This document shows positions 7,804 through 16,912 of a stretch of DNA of 41,198 bases, in pieces. Positions within the stretch are counted from its first letter, which is position 1. Every line of letters begins with the position of its first letter. A program made the translations under genes and the position numbers. The notes beneath the pieces were generated by a model. The model had not been told where the DNA came from. It searched no databases and saw nothing but the letters and a program-made list of their open reading frames with translations. Source of the DNA: Bacillota bacterium (GTDB lineage: Bacteria; Vulcanimicrobiota; SpSt-956; JAKJGF01); assembly GCA_022704525.1 (NCBI GenBank), contig JAKJGF010000012.1:1-41198 (forward strand), given 5' to 3'.

Positions 7804-9371
7804 GTAATATGAGACCACGGCAATAACCCGACTCTTGGTTTATAAACATAATTATCAATATCTATACCTTCTTCTTCAAATGCTTTTCTCCAACTCTGAA
7901 AGTTCTCCTTCTTATATTTACTAACTAAAAAAATTATTCTGGAAATACTTCTATCACCTGTGGAAAGAAAAGACTGAATAAGTGACCATTTTAAGCTTTC
8001 AAAAGTAAATTTAAGATTATTAAAATTCCTCAGTTTATTCTTTAAAAAATCAATTTTCTCTTTCATTTCACCCATTTCTTTAAGAGGAATCCTCTCAAAC
8101 TCTGTTCCTGGCTTTGGTATAAACTGATTTATACTCAAATATATCTTTACTAAAGGTGGAGTTATCTTATAAATTTCAGAAAGAAAATATATTATATCTT
8201 CGAGATCACTGCAAGTTTCTTCTGGAAGGCCAATCATAAAATAAAATCTAAAATTTTTTATTCCCATCCTGGCAGACATCTCTACAGCCTTAAAATAAGT
8301 TTCATTCTCAGTATCCTTAAAACATAATTTACGAAGTCTATCACTGCCCGTCTCCGGAGCAAGAGTGATTGTTCTTTGACCTGAACTTATGAGAGACTCA
8401 ACCATAATTTTTGTAAGACTATCAGCCCTGAGAGAAGAAAAGGAAAGTTTCATGCCTTCCTTCAGAATATACAGACAGAGATCGTCTATATCCCTGTAAT
8501 CACTTACGTTTGGTGCTATTAATCCTACAGATGAAGTAAGGGATTTTCCCAGGGAAAGAGTATTTTTCAGAGAATCTAAATTTCTTATCCTGTAAGGTTT
8601 AAAACAATTACCTACCATACAAAAAGCACATTTTCCTTTACAGCCTCTGGCTATCTCAAGTAAAAACATATTTGAAAATTCCGTATCAGGTGTAATAATA
8701 GAAGAAGATCCCTTAAACCTGTTTAAATCTTTTATCCATTGTTTTTTAAAAGACATCTCTCTAACAGGAGGTTTATAGAAAGAAGGTATATAAATACCTG
8801 GCAGCCTGGAAAGATCTTTAAGTAATTGACTCTTATCTTTACTGCCACTAATTTTAAAATTCTTTATGACATCAATAAAAGCAATTAATGTCTCTTCAGC
8901 TTCACCTGAAACTACAACATCAATGAAATCAGAGACAGGTTCAGGATTATAAAAACTAAAGGCCCCTCCTGCAATAATTAGAGGAAATGGGTCTTCTCTG
9001 TCACAGGAAAAAGGAGAAAGACCTCCACAGGAAATTATCTGAGGTACTCTTATATAATCTAACTCAAAAGATAAAGAAAACCCTATTATATCATTGTTAC
9101 CAAGAGGAGTACCTCTTTCAATAGAAAATAAATCTTTCCGTGGAGATGAGTTTAAAGAACCTTCAGGAGGATAAAAAAAACGTTCGCACGAAAGACCTTC
9201 CTGGCTATTAATCAGATCATAAATTACCTGATAACCAAGACTGGACATGCCAATAAAATAACTGTTGGGATAAACCAGAGCAAACCTTATAAAAGCACCC
9301 GACGAAGGACCGACAAAAGATCTCTCTCTTAATACCTGGCTTATTCTTTCTTTATCTATCTGCCATTTCAT
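7791..9371 (-). CDS. B12-binding-domain radical SAM protein
   Basis: 526 residues. The N-terminal ~190 residues resemble the cobalamin-binding-like domain of radical SAM proteins of the TIGR03960 kind (RFALVYPNSYFIGMSSLGYQ, PLIIAGGAFSF, DVVVSGEAEE). The radical SAM core follows with the [4Fe-4S] ligands C244, C248 and C251 in RGCKGKCAFC, then strands such as TITLAPETGS and FYFMIGLPEET. The fragment LSINQFIPKPGTEF is typical of the C-terminal part of such enzymes. Substrate unknown. It sits 12 bases after the unrecognised gene at 9384 and downstream of ftsZ on the same strand, with little sign of a ribosome site, so translational coupling is likely. Confidence 0.82.
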   Translation of the reverse strand: MKWQIDKERISQVLRERSFVGPSSGAFIRFALVYPNSYFIGMSSLGYQVIYDLINSQEGLSCERFFYPPEGSLNSSPRKDLFSIERGTPLGNNDIIGFSLSFELDYIRVPQIISCGGLSPFSCDREDPFPLIIAGGAFSFYNPEPVSDFIDVVVSGEAEETLIAFIDVIKNFKISGSKDKSQLLKDLSRLPGIYIPSFYKPPVREMSFKKQWIKDLNRFKGSSSIITPDTEFSNMFLLEIARGCKGKCAFCMVGNCFKPYRIRNLDSLKNTLSLGKSLTSSVGLIAPNVSDYRDIDDLCLYILKEGMKLSFSSLRADSLTKIMVESLISSGQRTITLAPETGSDRLRKLCFKDTENETYFKAVEMSARMGIKNFRFYFMIGLPEETCSDLEDIIYFLSEIYKITPPLVKIYLSINQFIPKPGTEFERIPLKEMGEMKEKIDFLKNKLRNFNNLKFTFESLKWSLIQSFLSTGDRSISRIIFLVSKYKKENFQSWRKAFEEEGIDIDNYVYKPRVGLLPWSHITGEK

Positions 9372-9383
9372 TCTGTATAAATA

Positions 9384-10130
9384 CTAAAAAGCCTTAACCA
9401 CTCTTTCAAGAGATGATATAAGTAAAAAGTTATTCTGAAACCCTTTGCCTGCCGGTCTTATTAGCCATAATTCCTCAGCAATAGTAAGGATTTTCTGCAT
9501 ATGTTGTAAATTTACAAGAAACATTCTCGGCAGTACTGATTCAAATACATCTGTCATAGATAAACTTATTTTCTTCTTTTCTCTGTTTTCATGATAATGA
9601 TGATAAAGTGCATAAATAAAAGCCTGCCAGCTAACAGGATAATAATCAAATTTAATACTTTTTTCTTTATCTATGTGAAGAAAACCAAATACCTGAAGCA
9701 CATTATTCAGATTATTTAACATAGTATTACTCTCCTGATCCATTAACAGGTAAACACTGCTCTTGAAATTTGATTTACTGATTTCCTTTTTCTGAGGGAG
9801 AAAGTTATAAAGATAATAAAGAATCTGAAGAATCAAAGATTCTCTCAGAATCAAATGATAAAATATTATTTCTTTTTTTATACTATCTTCTATAGGAATA
9901 TTAATTACACTTAAGAGAGGAGTATGAATAAGCCTGCCATCCTCTGTAAACTGAAGAAATCTATCTTTTATAACTTCAATATACTTCTTCTTCGTTTTTA
10001 GGCTCTTGCAAGACAAGGCATTGTTACTTTCAGTCATAAATTCATCAAGAGTCTCAACACGGGAGGCCACTTCCAGAACTACAATTGTCTCCTCTAGCAG
10101 GGCACCACATTTTATACTTTCATGACCCAT
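9384..10130 (-). CDS. Protein of unknown function downstream of ftsZ
   Basis: 248 residues, Leu/Ile/Phe-rich, apparently mostly helical, without a clear signal peptide or membrane anchor. I do not recognise it. Features: an N-terminal helical region with TLDEFMTESNNALSCKSLKT, a central block SIKKEIIFYHLILRESLIL, and a C-terminal wHTH-like end (MQKILTIAEELWLIRPAGKG). The length and the pattern of a loop of basic and serine residues followed by a hydrophobic helix recall the DUF1819/BrxA family, but no BREX partner is present and I would not assign it on that. It lies between ftsZ (66-base gap) and the radical SAM gene (12-base gap). The start at 10130 follows an in-frame TAA and has no good ribosome site. 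Confidence 0.6.
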   Translation of the reverse strand: MGHESIKCGALLEETIVVLEVASRVETLDEFMTESNNALSCKSLKTKKKYIEVIKDRFLQFTEDGRLIHTPLLSVINIPIEDSIKKEIIFYHLILRESLILQILYYLYNFLPQKKEISKSNFKSSVYLLMDQESNTMLNNLNNVLQVFGFLHIDKEKSIKFDYYPVSWQAFIYALYHHYHENREKKKISLSMTDVFESVLPRMFLVNLQHMQKILTIAEELWLIRPAGKGFQNNFLLISSLERVVKAF

Positions 10131-10196
10131 ATTACTTTAGCCCATTAGTATAACCAGCTGGGCAACATCCTCCTCTCATTTTTTTATTCAAGTTCA

Positions 10197-11267
10197 TTAT
10201 AAATCTCTCCTTCTCAGGAAAGCCGGTATATCTATCTCTGATGTAGTGAAAATCTGTTTCCTTGGAGGTGCTATTACAGTAGTTTTCTTATTAGTAGGAA
10301 GAACATTTGCTCCTTGTAAACCAAAACCTGTTGCCACAACAATAATCTTAACATCTGCTTCCATAGTTTCATCACAGGCCGTTCCAAAGATAACAGTGGC
10401 TTCTTCATCAACTGCTTCTGATATAAGATCCCCTGCAGCACTAATTTCTGCCAGTGTCAAATCTTCTCCTCCTGTTATATTATATAATACCCCTCTTGCT
10501 CCATTAATGTTTGTTTCAAGAAGTGGACTGGTTATGGCAGCCTTTGCAGCATCGACAGCTCTACTATCCCCTGTGCCGACTCCTATACCCATCCATGCGG
10601 AACCTGCATTACTCATTATGGTCTTAACATCTGCAAAATCAAGATTTATTTCTCCCGGGATAACTATCAAATCTGAAATACCCTGGACAGCCTGTCTTAG
10701 AATATCATCAGCTTCCCTCATAGCTTCCCGAAAGGTAGTTTTCTTTTCAACTACCTGAACCAGCCTCTCATTTGGTATTGTAATCAATGTATCAACTTTA
10801 GATTCAAGTCTTCCAATACCTTCCTCAGCTATTTTCATCTTTTGCCGCAGTTCAAAGGAAAATGGTTTGGTAACAACTCCTACAGTTAAAGCACCTGTAT
10901 TTTTAGCAACTTCAGCTATCACCGATGCTCCTCCGGTACCTGTTCCTCCTCCCATACCTGCAGTAATAAATACCATATCAGCTCCCTGTAAGGCATTTAT
11001 TATATCTTCTCTATTTTCTTCAGCTGCCTGTTGACCTATTTCCGGTCTTGCCCCGGCTCCCAGTCCCCTGGTAAGTTTGGCACCTACCTGAATCTTCAAA
11101 TCTGCCTTACACATATCTAAAGCCTGGGCATCGGTATTTATAGCTATAAATTCAACGCCCTGGACCCCCATATCAATCATACGAGTAACAGCATTACATC
11201 CTCCGCCACCAACACCCACCACCTTGATGATGGCCTGTTTCTCTATATTTAAAACCTGCTGGTCCAT
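10197..11267 (-). CDS. ftsZ: Cell division protein FtsZ
   Basis: Tubulin-like GTPase that forms the division ring. The N-terminal GTP-binding motif ([12 protein letters not shown]), tubulin signature ([11 protein letters not shown]), T7 catalytic loop ([14 protein letters not shown]) and conserved C-terminal peptide ([11 protein letters not shown]) are all intact. The linker between core and tail is short (about 20 residues), so the protein is near the lower end of FtsZ lengths. I prefer the ATG at 11267, with GGGGG about 9 bases upstream; a TTG one codon earlier is possible. It is the last dcw gene. No ftsA lies beside it, so the membrane tether must be encoded elsewhere or be another protein; the FtsA-binding tail is nevertheless conserved. 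Confidence 0.97.
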   Translation of the reverse strand: MDQQVLNIEKQAIIKVVGVGGGGCNAVTRMIDMGVQGVEFIAINTDAQALDMCKADLKIQVGAKLTRGLGAGARPEIGQQAAEENREDIINALQGADMVFITAGMGGGTGTGGASVIAEVAKNTGALTVGVVTKPFSFELRQKMKIAEEGIGRLESKVDTLITIPNERLVQVVEKKTTFREAMREADDILRQAVQGISDLIVIPGEINLDFADVKTIMSNAGSAWMGIGVGTGDSRAVDAAKAAITSPLLETNINGARGVLYNITGGEDLTLAEISAAGDLISEAVDEEATVIFGTACDETMEADVKIIVVATGFGLQGANVLPTNKKTTVIAPPRKQIFTTSEIDIPAFLRRRDL

Positions 11268-11385
11268 CAAGATATTCCCCCTTTCGACTAGTTTTTATTC
11301 TATATAAATTTTTAATTCCCTTTAAAGTATTTAATTAATAATAATAAATAAAAATAAATAAAATGATAAAGCAGGATTTTTATAT

Positions 11386-11690
11386 CTAATGTTTTACTTT
11401 ATTAGAGAAAAATTCCTCAAATAAGCACCTCCTGATAGCAGCAACATTAGAAAAAACTCTTACTCCGAAGGTAACAATTACTGCAAGATAAAAATCTACA
11501 CCCATTTTATCACCGGTATAAGTTAAAAAAGCTGCCATAAGAATATTAGTAGTAAATCCTAATATAAATGTACAGTATCCAGACCTGCAAGAAACGAGAC
11601 TGATATATATCTGGTATATAAAACAGGAATATTAACAGGTGGAAGGAAATATCCTATTATAAGTCCTATAAATACTCCTAATAAAGGCAT
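11386..11690 (-). pseudogene. sbp: Small basic protein Sbp (DUF1290), frame broken by internal deletion
   Basis: The ATG at 11690, with GGAAGGAG upstream, starts MPLLGVFIGLIIGYFLPP and continues to SFLAGLDTV, then hits TAG at 11559-11561 after 43 codons. In another frame the family C-terminus continues: FILGFTTNILMAAFLTY, GDKMGVDFYLAVIVTFGVRV, SNVAAIRR, ending at the TAG at 11386. Compared with Bacillus Sbp (recalled: LDTLFGGIRA... before FVSGF), about 14 codons plus one base are missing between ~11571 and 11579, so the product is truncated as written. Sbp is a ~110-residue membrane protein encoded next to DUF881 and ftsZ in Gram-positive-like genomes. This may be real loss or an assembly error. 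Confidence 0.8.
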
Positions 11691-11701
11691 AAATAGCAAG
11701 G

Positions 11702-12460
11702 TTATTCTCCTTCCTTATCAGGACTGGCATACTCAAAAACCAGTGGACCATTATAAGCAGGTATCCTGATATCCCTGTATTGTTTTATTTCTATAGACAC
11801 ACCATTTCTAATACTCAAAGCCATAGAATCCATATAACCACCTGTCATTCGTAAAGCAGCTTCCAATTTTTCTGCAGGGCCTATAGCTTTAATCTCATAA
11901 GGAGGTAATAAACGATTTGTATTAACAAGTATGGAAGGCCCCACACAGCGTATAGATGTCGTTGCTATAGCCCTCTGTTCATTAATAGCTATAGCTTCTG
12001 CCCCTGCTGACCAGAGTTCTGTTATAAGACTCCGAAGATCAACATCATGAACTATGAAAAAATATGAATCTTCGTTTACAGGAGGTTTTGAAAGGCTGTC
12101 CTGTAAAATTATAATTATACCTTCTCCTCTGACCGGAATCAGACCTGCTTCAAGTTTGGCCTTTAAAAATTGTTCTCTTAATGTTTTTAAAAGATGCTGG
12201 TCTTCCGCTGTAACCTCATCATAACGATTAAGGCGTTCTCGCTGAGCCTGAACCTCAGCCTGAAGTTTATTTCTTTCCACTTCCAATTCATTAATTATAC
12301 TGGCCAGTTTTGCCACAGGAACTGAAGAATAAGGAAAACCTTCTTTCTGTTGAATCCTGAACTGAATCACAATTAAAATCCCAAGTAATATAAAAGCTAT
12401 AGTTACCGGAATCTGCCAGTGGTTATTACGTTCTGTTTTATTATCCTTCTTTTCTTCCAT
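11702..12460 (-). CDS. DUF881 family membrane protein of the division cluster
   Basis: 252 residues. One N-terminal membrane helix (~19-37, IPVTIAFILLGILIVIQF) is followed by a coiled coil (~50-105, IINELEVERNKLQAEVQAQR) and the DUF881 domain (~110-240: GEGIIIILQDS, FIVHDVDLRSLITELWSAGA, EAIAINEQRAIATTSIRC, GPSILVNTNRLLPPYEIKAI). DUF881 proteins resemble FtsQ/SepF-neighbourhood genes in Firmicutes and Actinobacteria and are thought to act at the membrane in division; their biochemical role is unknown. The ribosome site GAGGA is well placed. It starts 5 bases after ftsQ and ends 11 bases before sbp. Confidence 0.9.
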   Translation of the reverse strand: MEEKKDNKTERNNHWQIPVTIAFILLGILIVIQFRIQQKEGFPYSSVPVAKLASIINELEVERNKLQAEVQAQRERLNRYDEVTAEDQHLLKTLREQFLKAKLEAGLIPVRGEGIIIILQDSLSKPPVNEDSYFFIVHDVDLRSLITELWSAGAEAIAINEQRAIATTSIRCVGPSILVNTNRLLPPYEIKAIGPAEKLEAALRMTGGYMDSMALSIRNGVSIEIKQYRDIRIPAYNGPLVFEYASPDKEGE

Positions 12461-12465
12461 TTTTC

Positions 12466-13317
12466 TTATTCCTCTTTATGGACATCAAGGTTAGAACTAA
12501 TATTATTATTCTTTACAGGTTTATTTAACTTGAGAACAAATCTCTTATATCTCATATCAACAAAATTTACATCTAAATGTTTATCTTTAAGAGTTTGCAA
12601 AATAGAAGGAATGAGAGATAATTTATTTTCTAAATCGTCTTTTTCAGATCCAATATTAAATTTAATCTTATACTGTGAATAAAGTATTATATTACCTGAT
12701 TCATCAATTTCAATCTCAGGAAAATTCTCTCTCATCATAGAATCATAAGATTTTAAACAGCTTAAAAGAAGGTCTAAATTATTAATCTTCAATTTATTAC
12801 CAGGCAAATTTGTTCTTTCATCCAGACCTCTTATTAAAGGGAAATCCCATCTCTCCAGAATCTCAACATTTGAAACTATAATCCCTTCTTCATCAATATA
12901 AAAAGATTTATCTCCTGATTTTACCATAGCAATAGGGACTCTTTCTTTAATATTTATTATAATTCTATCAGGAAGTTCGAACTGTAATTCTACATCACTG
13001 ATCCAGGGTATAGATTTTAATCGAGAAATTATTTTACTCTCACCTGTATCACCAATATCGAAAATAATATACCATATATTTTTCCTGACAACACCGGATT
13101 GTTCAACAATCTTTTCTACAGGAATATATTTATTCCCCAGAACTGCAATTTCTCTAATGAGAAACAAATCTGATTTACAAAATACAAACTGTGTTATAAA
13201 TAAAATAATTATTATAATAAATTTCCTGTAAGAGTCTTCCTTTTCAACAGAAGAGACTTTTCCACCTTCAATTACACGAAATTTTCTTTTCTCCTGTCCT
13301 ATAATTTCTTTATTCAA
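12466..13317 (-). CDS. ftsQ: Cell division protein FtsQ/DivIB
   Basis: 283 residues, single-pass membrane protein of the divisome FtsQLB subcomplex. A basic cytoplasmic tail (~30 residues) is followed by a membrane helix (~32-46, FIIIIILFITQFVFC), a POTRA domain (~53-125: LFLIREIAVLGNKYIPVEKI, IPWISDVELQFELPDRIIIN, IKERVPIAMV) and the beta domain (~125-260: FYIDEEGIIVS, FPLIRG). Start is TTG at 13317 with GGAG 8-9 bases upstream. It lies 12 bases downstream of ftsW; murG, murC and murB, which often sit between ftsW and ftsQ, are absent. Confidence 0.9.
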   Translation of the reverse strand: MNKEIIGQEKRKFRVIEGGKVSSVEKEDSYRKFIIIIILFITQFVFCKSDLFLIREIAVLGNKYIPVEKIVEQSGVVRKNIWYIIFDIGDTGESKIISRLKSIPWISDVELQFELPDRIIINIKERVPIAMVKSGDKSFYIDEEGIIVSNVEILERWDFPLIRGLDERTNLPGNKLKINNLDLLLSCLKSYDSMMRENFPEIEIDESGNIILYSQYKIKFNIGSEKDDLENKLSLIPSILQTLKDKHLDVNFVDMRYKRFVLKLNKPVKNNNISSNLDVHKEE

Positions 13318-13329
13318 AAAATATACTCC

Positions 13330-14556
13330 TTATAATCTTGAATATAGCCTTTTATTATAAGTTTTTTCCCTGGAAATCTTCCTTAAAGACTTTTCAAGTT
13401 TTACTTCTCTCCTTTCAGGTTCTTTCAAAGGAGGTGAGGCAGAAATCTTAAGTACAAGCCCAACAGAACATAAAGATACAATCATAGAGGTACTGCCAAA
13501 ACTGATAAAAGGCAAAGTCATACCTGTAAGAGGCAAAAGTCCTGAAGCAACAGACATATTCACAAAAGCCTGTATAGCTATACTACCCGTAAGACCTGCT
13601 GCCAGAAGAAAAGAAAATGAATCTTTTCTGGAAAGAGCTATTCTAAAACCTGAATAAATAAAAATCAAAAAAAGCATAATTGTAAATAAACACCCTGCAA
13701 AACCAAGTTCTTCCCCTATAATAGCAAAAATAAAATCTGTATGCTGTTCAGGAAGATAAAATAATTTCTGTCTGCTCTGGCCAATTCCCATCCCCCATAA
13801 CCCCCCTGAACCAAGAGCCAGCAAAGATTGTATTATCTGAAAACCGGAAGATTCCGGATCCTTCCAGGGATTAACAAATGACATCATACGTGCCATTCTA
13901 TAAGGTTTCTCTATAACCTGAAAGATACCAATTCCCAACCCTATGATAAATATGCTGATTAAATGAAAAGCTCTTGTCCCGGCAATATAAAGCATAAACA
14001 TAAAGATTAATCCGATAGCTATAATGGTACCCAGATCAGGTTGCATTTCTATTAAAAGAAATATAATACCCACTAGAAAAAGTAAAGGAAATACTCCCAG
14101 CCAGAAACTCTTAACCTTTTTTTTACTTTCCGACAGATAAGAAGACATAAAAAGTACCAGAGATAATTTACATAATTCCGATGGTTGCAAAGAAAAGCCT
14201 GCCAATTCTAACCATCTTTTAGAGCCATTGCGCTCAACACCAATAAAAAGTACAAGTGCCAGTAAAATTATAGATAACAACACAAAGGGTAAAGACATTT
14301 TCTTTATAAATTCCAGCCTGAGTCTGGTAATAATAAATATACCTGTAAATCCTAATAAAACACCTCTCATCTGTCTTATAAAAAAATAATAACCATTGTA
14401 ATTATAACTAGATGAAGTAGATGCTTCAACAGAACTTGAACTATAGACCATAATAAGGCCGAAACTCACCAGTACAATTGTAACTATAAAAAATCTCCAG
14501 TCTAAATTCTGTCCTTTATTCAATTTAACATCTTTTTCAATATTATCCATATTCAT
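13330..14556 (-). CDS. ftsW: Peptidoglycan glycosyltransferase FtsW
   Basis: 408 residues, SEDS family, about ten membrane segments. SEDS proteins polymerise lipid II glycan strands, with FtsW pairing with the class B PBP FtsI at the septum. Motifs: LIMVYSSSSVEAS near the start, KRWLELAGFSLQPSEL, EMQPDLGTIIAIGLIF, NPWKDPESSGFQIIQSLLAL, GSGGLWGMGIGQSRQKLFYL, PEQHTDFIFAIIGEELGF and LPLTGMTLPFISFGSTSM near the end. The start overlaps the murD stop by 4 bases (ATGA), a sign of coupling. The C-terminal ~40 residues are basic and cytoplasmic. Confidence 0.96.
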   Translation of the reverse strand: MNMDNIEKDVKLNKGQNLDWRFFIVTIVLVSFGLIMVYSSSSVEASTSSSYNYNGYYFFIRQMRGVLLGFTGIFIITRLRLEFIKKMSLPFVLLSIILLALVLFIGVERNGSKRWLELAGFSLQPSELCKLSLVLFMSSYLSESKKKVKSFWLGVFPLLFLVGIIFLLIEMQPDLGTIIAIGLIFMFMLYIAGTRAFHLISIFIIGLGIGIFQVIEKPYRMARMMSFVNPWKDPESSGFQIIQSLLALGSGGLWGMGIGQSRQKLFYLPEQHTDFIFAIIGEELGFAGCLFTIMLFLIFIYSGFRIALSRKDSFSFLLAAGLTGSIAIQAFVNMSVASGLLPLTGMTLPFISFGSTSMIVSLCSVGLVLKISASPPLKEPERREVKLEKSLRKISREKTYNKRLYSRL

Positions 14557-15944
14557 CTTACAATTCTATTTTTCAAATTCTTGACTGCCTGAATGAATTT
14601 ATCTCCCCGGTCATCAGCATTTTTAAACATATCAAAACTTGCACCACCGGGAGATAATAACACAACATCACCCTTTTCAGCTATAGAATAAGCTCTTTTC
14701 ACTGCATCCTCTATGGTAGAAGCCCTCATTATCTGCAAAAGGCCATTTTGAGAACAGTAGTTATATAAAATATCACTGGTAGTACCTATTAAAATAAGAC
14801 CTTTCACACGTCGAGCTATAAACTTGCATAGTTCAGAAAAATCCAGTTTTTTATCAACACCACCGGCAATTAAAATTACCGGTTCTTTAAATGTATTAAG
14901 AGCAGCCATAACAGCATCGGGATTTGTACCTTTAGAATCATCAATAAAATAAACACCTTCTATGTCAGTAACGAATTCCATTCGATGCCTTAAAGTCTTA
15001 AAATTATGTAAACTTTCAAGAATAGAATGTGATGGCACTTTATATATAAGAGCTACAAGCATTGCAGCCATAATATTCTTCAAATTATGTTCACCCTGAA
15101 GAGGTATATCCTGGATATTACATATCTCACAATGAGAAGATCCATTTTTATAATATATTGCATTGTTATGAAGAAATATACCATTTTTAAGCTGAGCACG
15201 ACTGCTAAAAAATAAAACATCTGCTTCAATCTTATCAACTATACTCATAAGCAGGGGATCATCATAATTAATTAAAACATAGTCTCCCTTTTTTTGCTGT
15301 GTAAATATACGACATTTGTAATTTAAATAATTTTCCAGACTGCCATGTCTATCTAAATGGTCAGAACTTATATTAAGCAACAAACTAATATAAGGTCTGA
15401 AGTGTTTTACAAGTTCAAGCTGAAAACTACTTACTTCAGCTACAATCAGCTGCTCTTTTTTTGCATTATAAGCTTTCTCAACAAGAGGTATTCCTATATT
15501 ACCTCCTACTATTACATCCCATCCAGCTAAAGAGAGAAAATTACCTATCAATGTAGTAGTTGTAGATTTACCATTAGTTCCTGTAACAGCTATAAAAGGA
15601 GCTTTAGAAAGCTGAAATGCCAGTTCCAGCTCACTCACAACCGGTATACCATTATCTTTTATATTTTTTACTGCTGGATTCTCTACCGATATTCCGGGAC
15701 TTATAACTACAAGATCCTTATCTTTCCAGACTTTATCAGTATGTATACCCACTTCATAAGCTATACCCAGTCTGTCTAAAAGGGAAGTAGTTTCCTGAAG
15801 TTTACTTCTATCTGCAGAATCACTTAAAAAAACATCAATATTCCTGGAAGAGAAAAATCTACCTACTTCAAGACCACTTTTACCCATTCCAAGAACAGAA
15901 ACTCTCTTTAATTTATTTATATCTATCAATCTATTATTCCTCAT
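14553..15944 (-). CDS. murD: UDP-N-acetylmuramoyl-L-alanine--D-glutamate ligase MurD
   Basis: 463 residues, cytoplasmic Mur ligase adding D-glutamate to UDP-MurNAc-L-Ala. The N-terminal Rossmann-like domain carries VLGMGKSGLEVGRFF. The ATP loop is VTGTNGKSTTTTLIG, and the central domain has NISSDHLDRHGSLENYLNYK. The C-terminal domain holds DDSKGTNPDAVMAAL and a late LLSPGGASFDMFKNADDRGD motif typical of MurD. It overlaps mraY upstream (4 bases) and ftsW downstream (4 bases). Confidence 0.96.
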   Translation of the reverse strand: MRNNRLIDINKLKRVSVLGMGKSGLEVGRFFSSRNIDVFLSDSADRSKLQETTSLLDRLGIAYEVGIHTDKVWKDKDLVVISPGISVENPAVKNIKDNGIPVVSELELAFQLSKAPFIAVTGTNGKSTTTTLIGNFLSLAGWDVIVGGNIGIPLVEKAYNAKKEQLIVAEVSSFQLELVKHFRPYISLLLNISSDHLDRHGSLENYLNYKCRIFTQQKKGDYVLINYDDPLLMSIVDKIEADVLFFSSRAQLKNGIFLHNNAIYYKNGSSHCEICNIQDIPLQGEHNLKNIMAAMLVALIYKVPSHSILESLHNFKTLRHRMEFVTDIEGVYFIDDSKGTNPDAVMAALNTFKEPVILIAGGVDKKLDFSELCKFIARRVKGLILIGTTSDILYNYCSQNGLLQIMRASTIEDAVKRAYSIAEKGDVVLLSPGGASFDMFKNADDRGDKFIQAVKNLKNRIVR

Positions 15945-16912
15945 TTTCCAATTGCTTTCATTACCCAGAATAAATTCAAGCCACCTATAGCAAATAACAT
16001 TGAAACAAGACAGAATCTAACTGTAATAGTAGTTTCATGATAACCCAATTTTTCAAAATGATGATGTATGGGGCTCATTTTAAAAACCCTCTTTCCAGTA
16101 GTTTTATAAGATATTACCTGTATAATTACAGATAACATCTCTAAGACAAAAATTCCTCCCACTACTATAATAAGCAATTCAAGCCTCAAAAGTATAGCCA
16201 TAACAGCAATAGCACCACCAAGCGTAAGAGAACCAGTATCACCCATAAATAATCTTGCCGGATAAACATTAAGCCATAAAAAACCCATACAGATTCCGGT
16301 AAGCACAATTCCTCCCAGAGCTAATCCCTTATATTCCATCATAAAAGCCATAAAACTGAAGGTAATAGCAGAAACAGAAACAGTACTGGAAGCAAGGCCA
16401 TCCAGACCATCTGTAAAATTTACAGCATTTACAGTGGCAGTAAAAGCAAGAATATCCAGCACTATCCGCCATATGCCAAGATTTACTTCTCCTATAAAGG
16501 GAACAAGGATAAAGGTTTCTCCTTTACTATAAAGCCATAAGGCAAGGCCCGCAGCTAAAAGAAGTTGACAGGCCATTTTTTCCCTGGCCCGAAACCCCAT
16601 AGATCTTTTCTTTACAACCTTAAGCCAGTCATCTATGAAGCCTATAAAACCACTTATAAGGGAAACTATCATAAATACTACTAACTCAGGAGTCACTCCT
16701 ACCAGGAGAGAAACAACAATTACTAATATAAAAGGGAAAATAATTCCCCCCATAGTAGGTGTCCCGGCCTTGGATAAATGCATTTCCGGACCTTCCGGAC
16801 GTATATACTGACCAAACTTAAGTTTCTGCAGATATGGTATAAGTATATAATCGCCAATGGCAGTTAATAAAAAAGCTATAGGCCATATAAACAAAATCTT
16901 ATTTATAAACAC
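15941..16912 (-). CDS. mraY: Phospho-N-acetylmuramoyl-pentapeptide transferase MraY
   Basis: 323 residues, about ten membrane segments. It makes lipid I from UDP-MurNAc-pentapeptide and undecaprenyl phosphate on the inner membrane face. Diagnostic motifs: GPEMHLSKAGTPTMGGIIF, FIDDWLKVVKKRSMGFRAR, NAVNFTDGLDGLASS (catalytic Asp region), RLFMGDTGSLTLGGAIA and MSPIHHHFEKLGYHE. Start is GTG at 16912, with GAGGAAG 7 bases upstream inside the end of murF; the genes overlap by 10 bases. Confidence 0.97.
   Translation of the reverse strand: MFINKILFIWPIAFLLTAIGDYILIPYLQKLKFGQYIRPEGPEMHLSKAGTPTMGGIIFPFILVIVVSLLVGVTPELVVFMIVSLISGFIGFIDDWLKVVKKRSMGFRAREKMACQLLLAAGLALWLYSKGETFILVPFIGEVNLGIWRIVLDILAFTATVNAVNFTDGLDGLASSTVSVSAITFSFMAFMMEYKGLALGGIVLTGICMGFLWLNVYPARLFMGDTGSLTLGGAIAVMAILLRLELLIIVVGGIFVLEMLSVIIQVISYKTTGKRVFKMSPIHHHFEKLGYHETTITVRFCLVSMLFAIGGLNLFWVMKAIGK

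Noticed and set aside
9384-10130. BREX protein BrxA (DUF1819)
   Set aside because: Only a loose resemblance and no brxB, brxC, pglX or pglZ nearby; left as unknown.
10131-10196. Tiny ORF after ftsZ (MRGGCCPAGYTNGLK) with an AGGAGG
   Set aside because: 15 codons; its AGGAGG lies inside the ORF and not before its start. The AGGAGG may aid the next gene, but the spacing is too long. Not supported as a gene.
10246-10758. 170-codon plus-strand ORF opposite ftsZ
   Set aside because: Shadow of a fully conserved ftsZ; no ribosome site and no recognisable domain.
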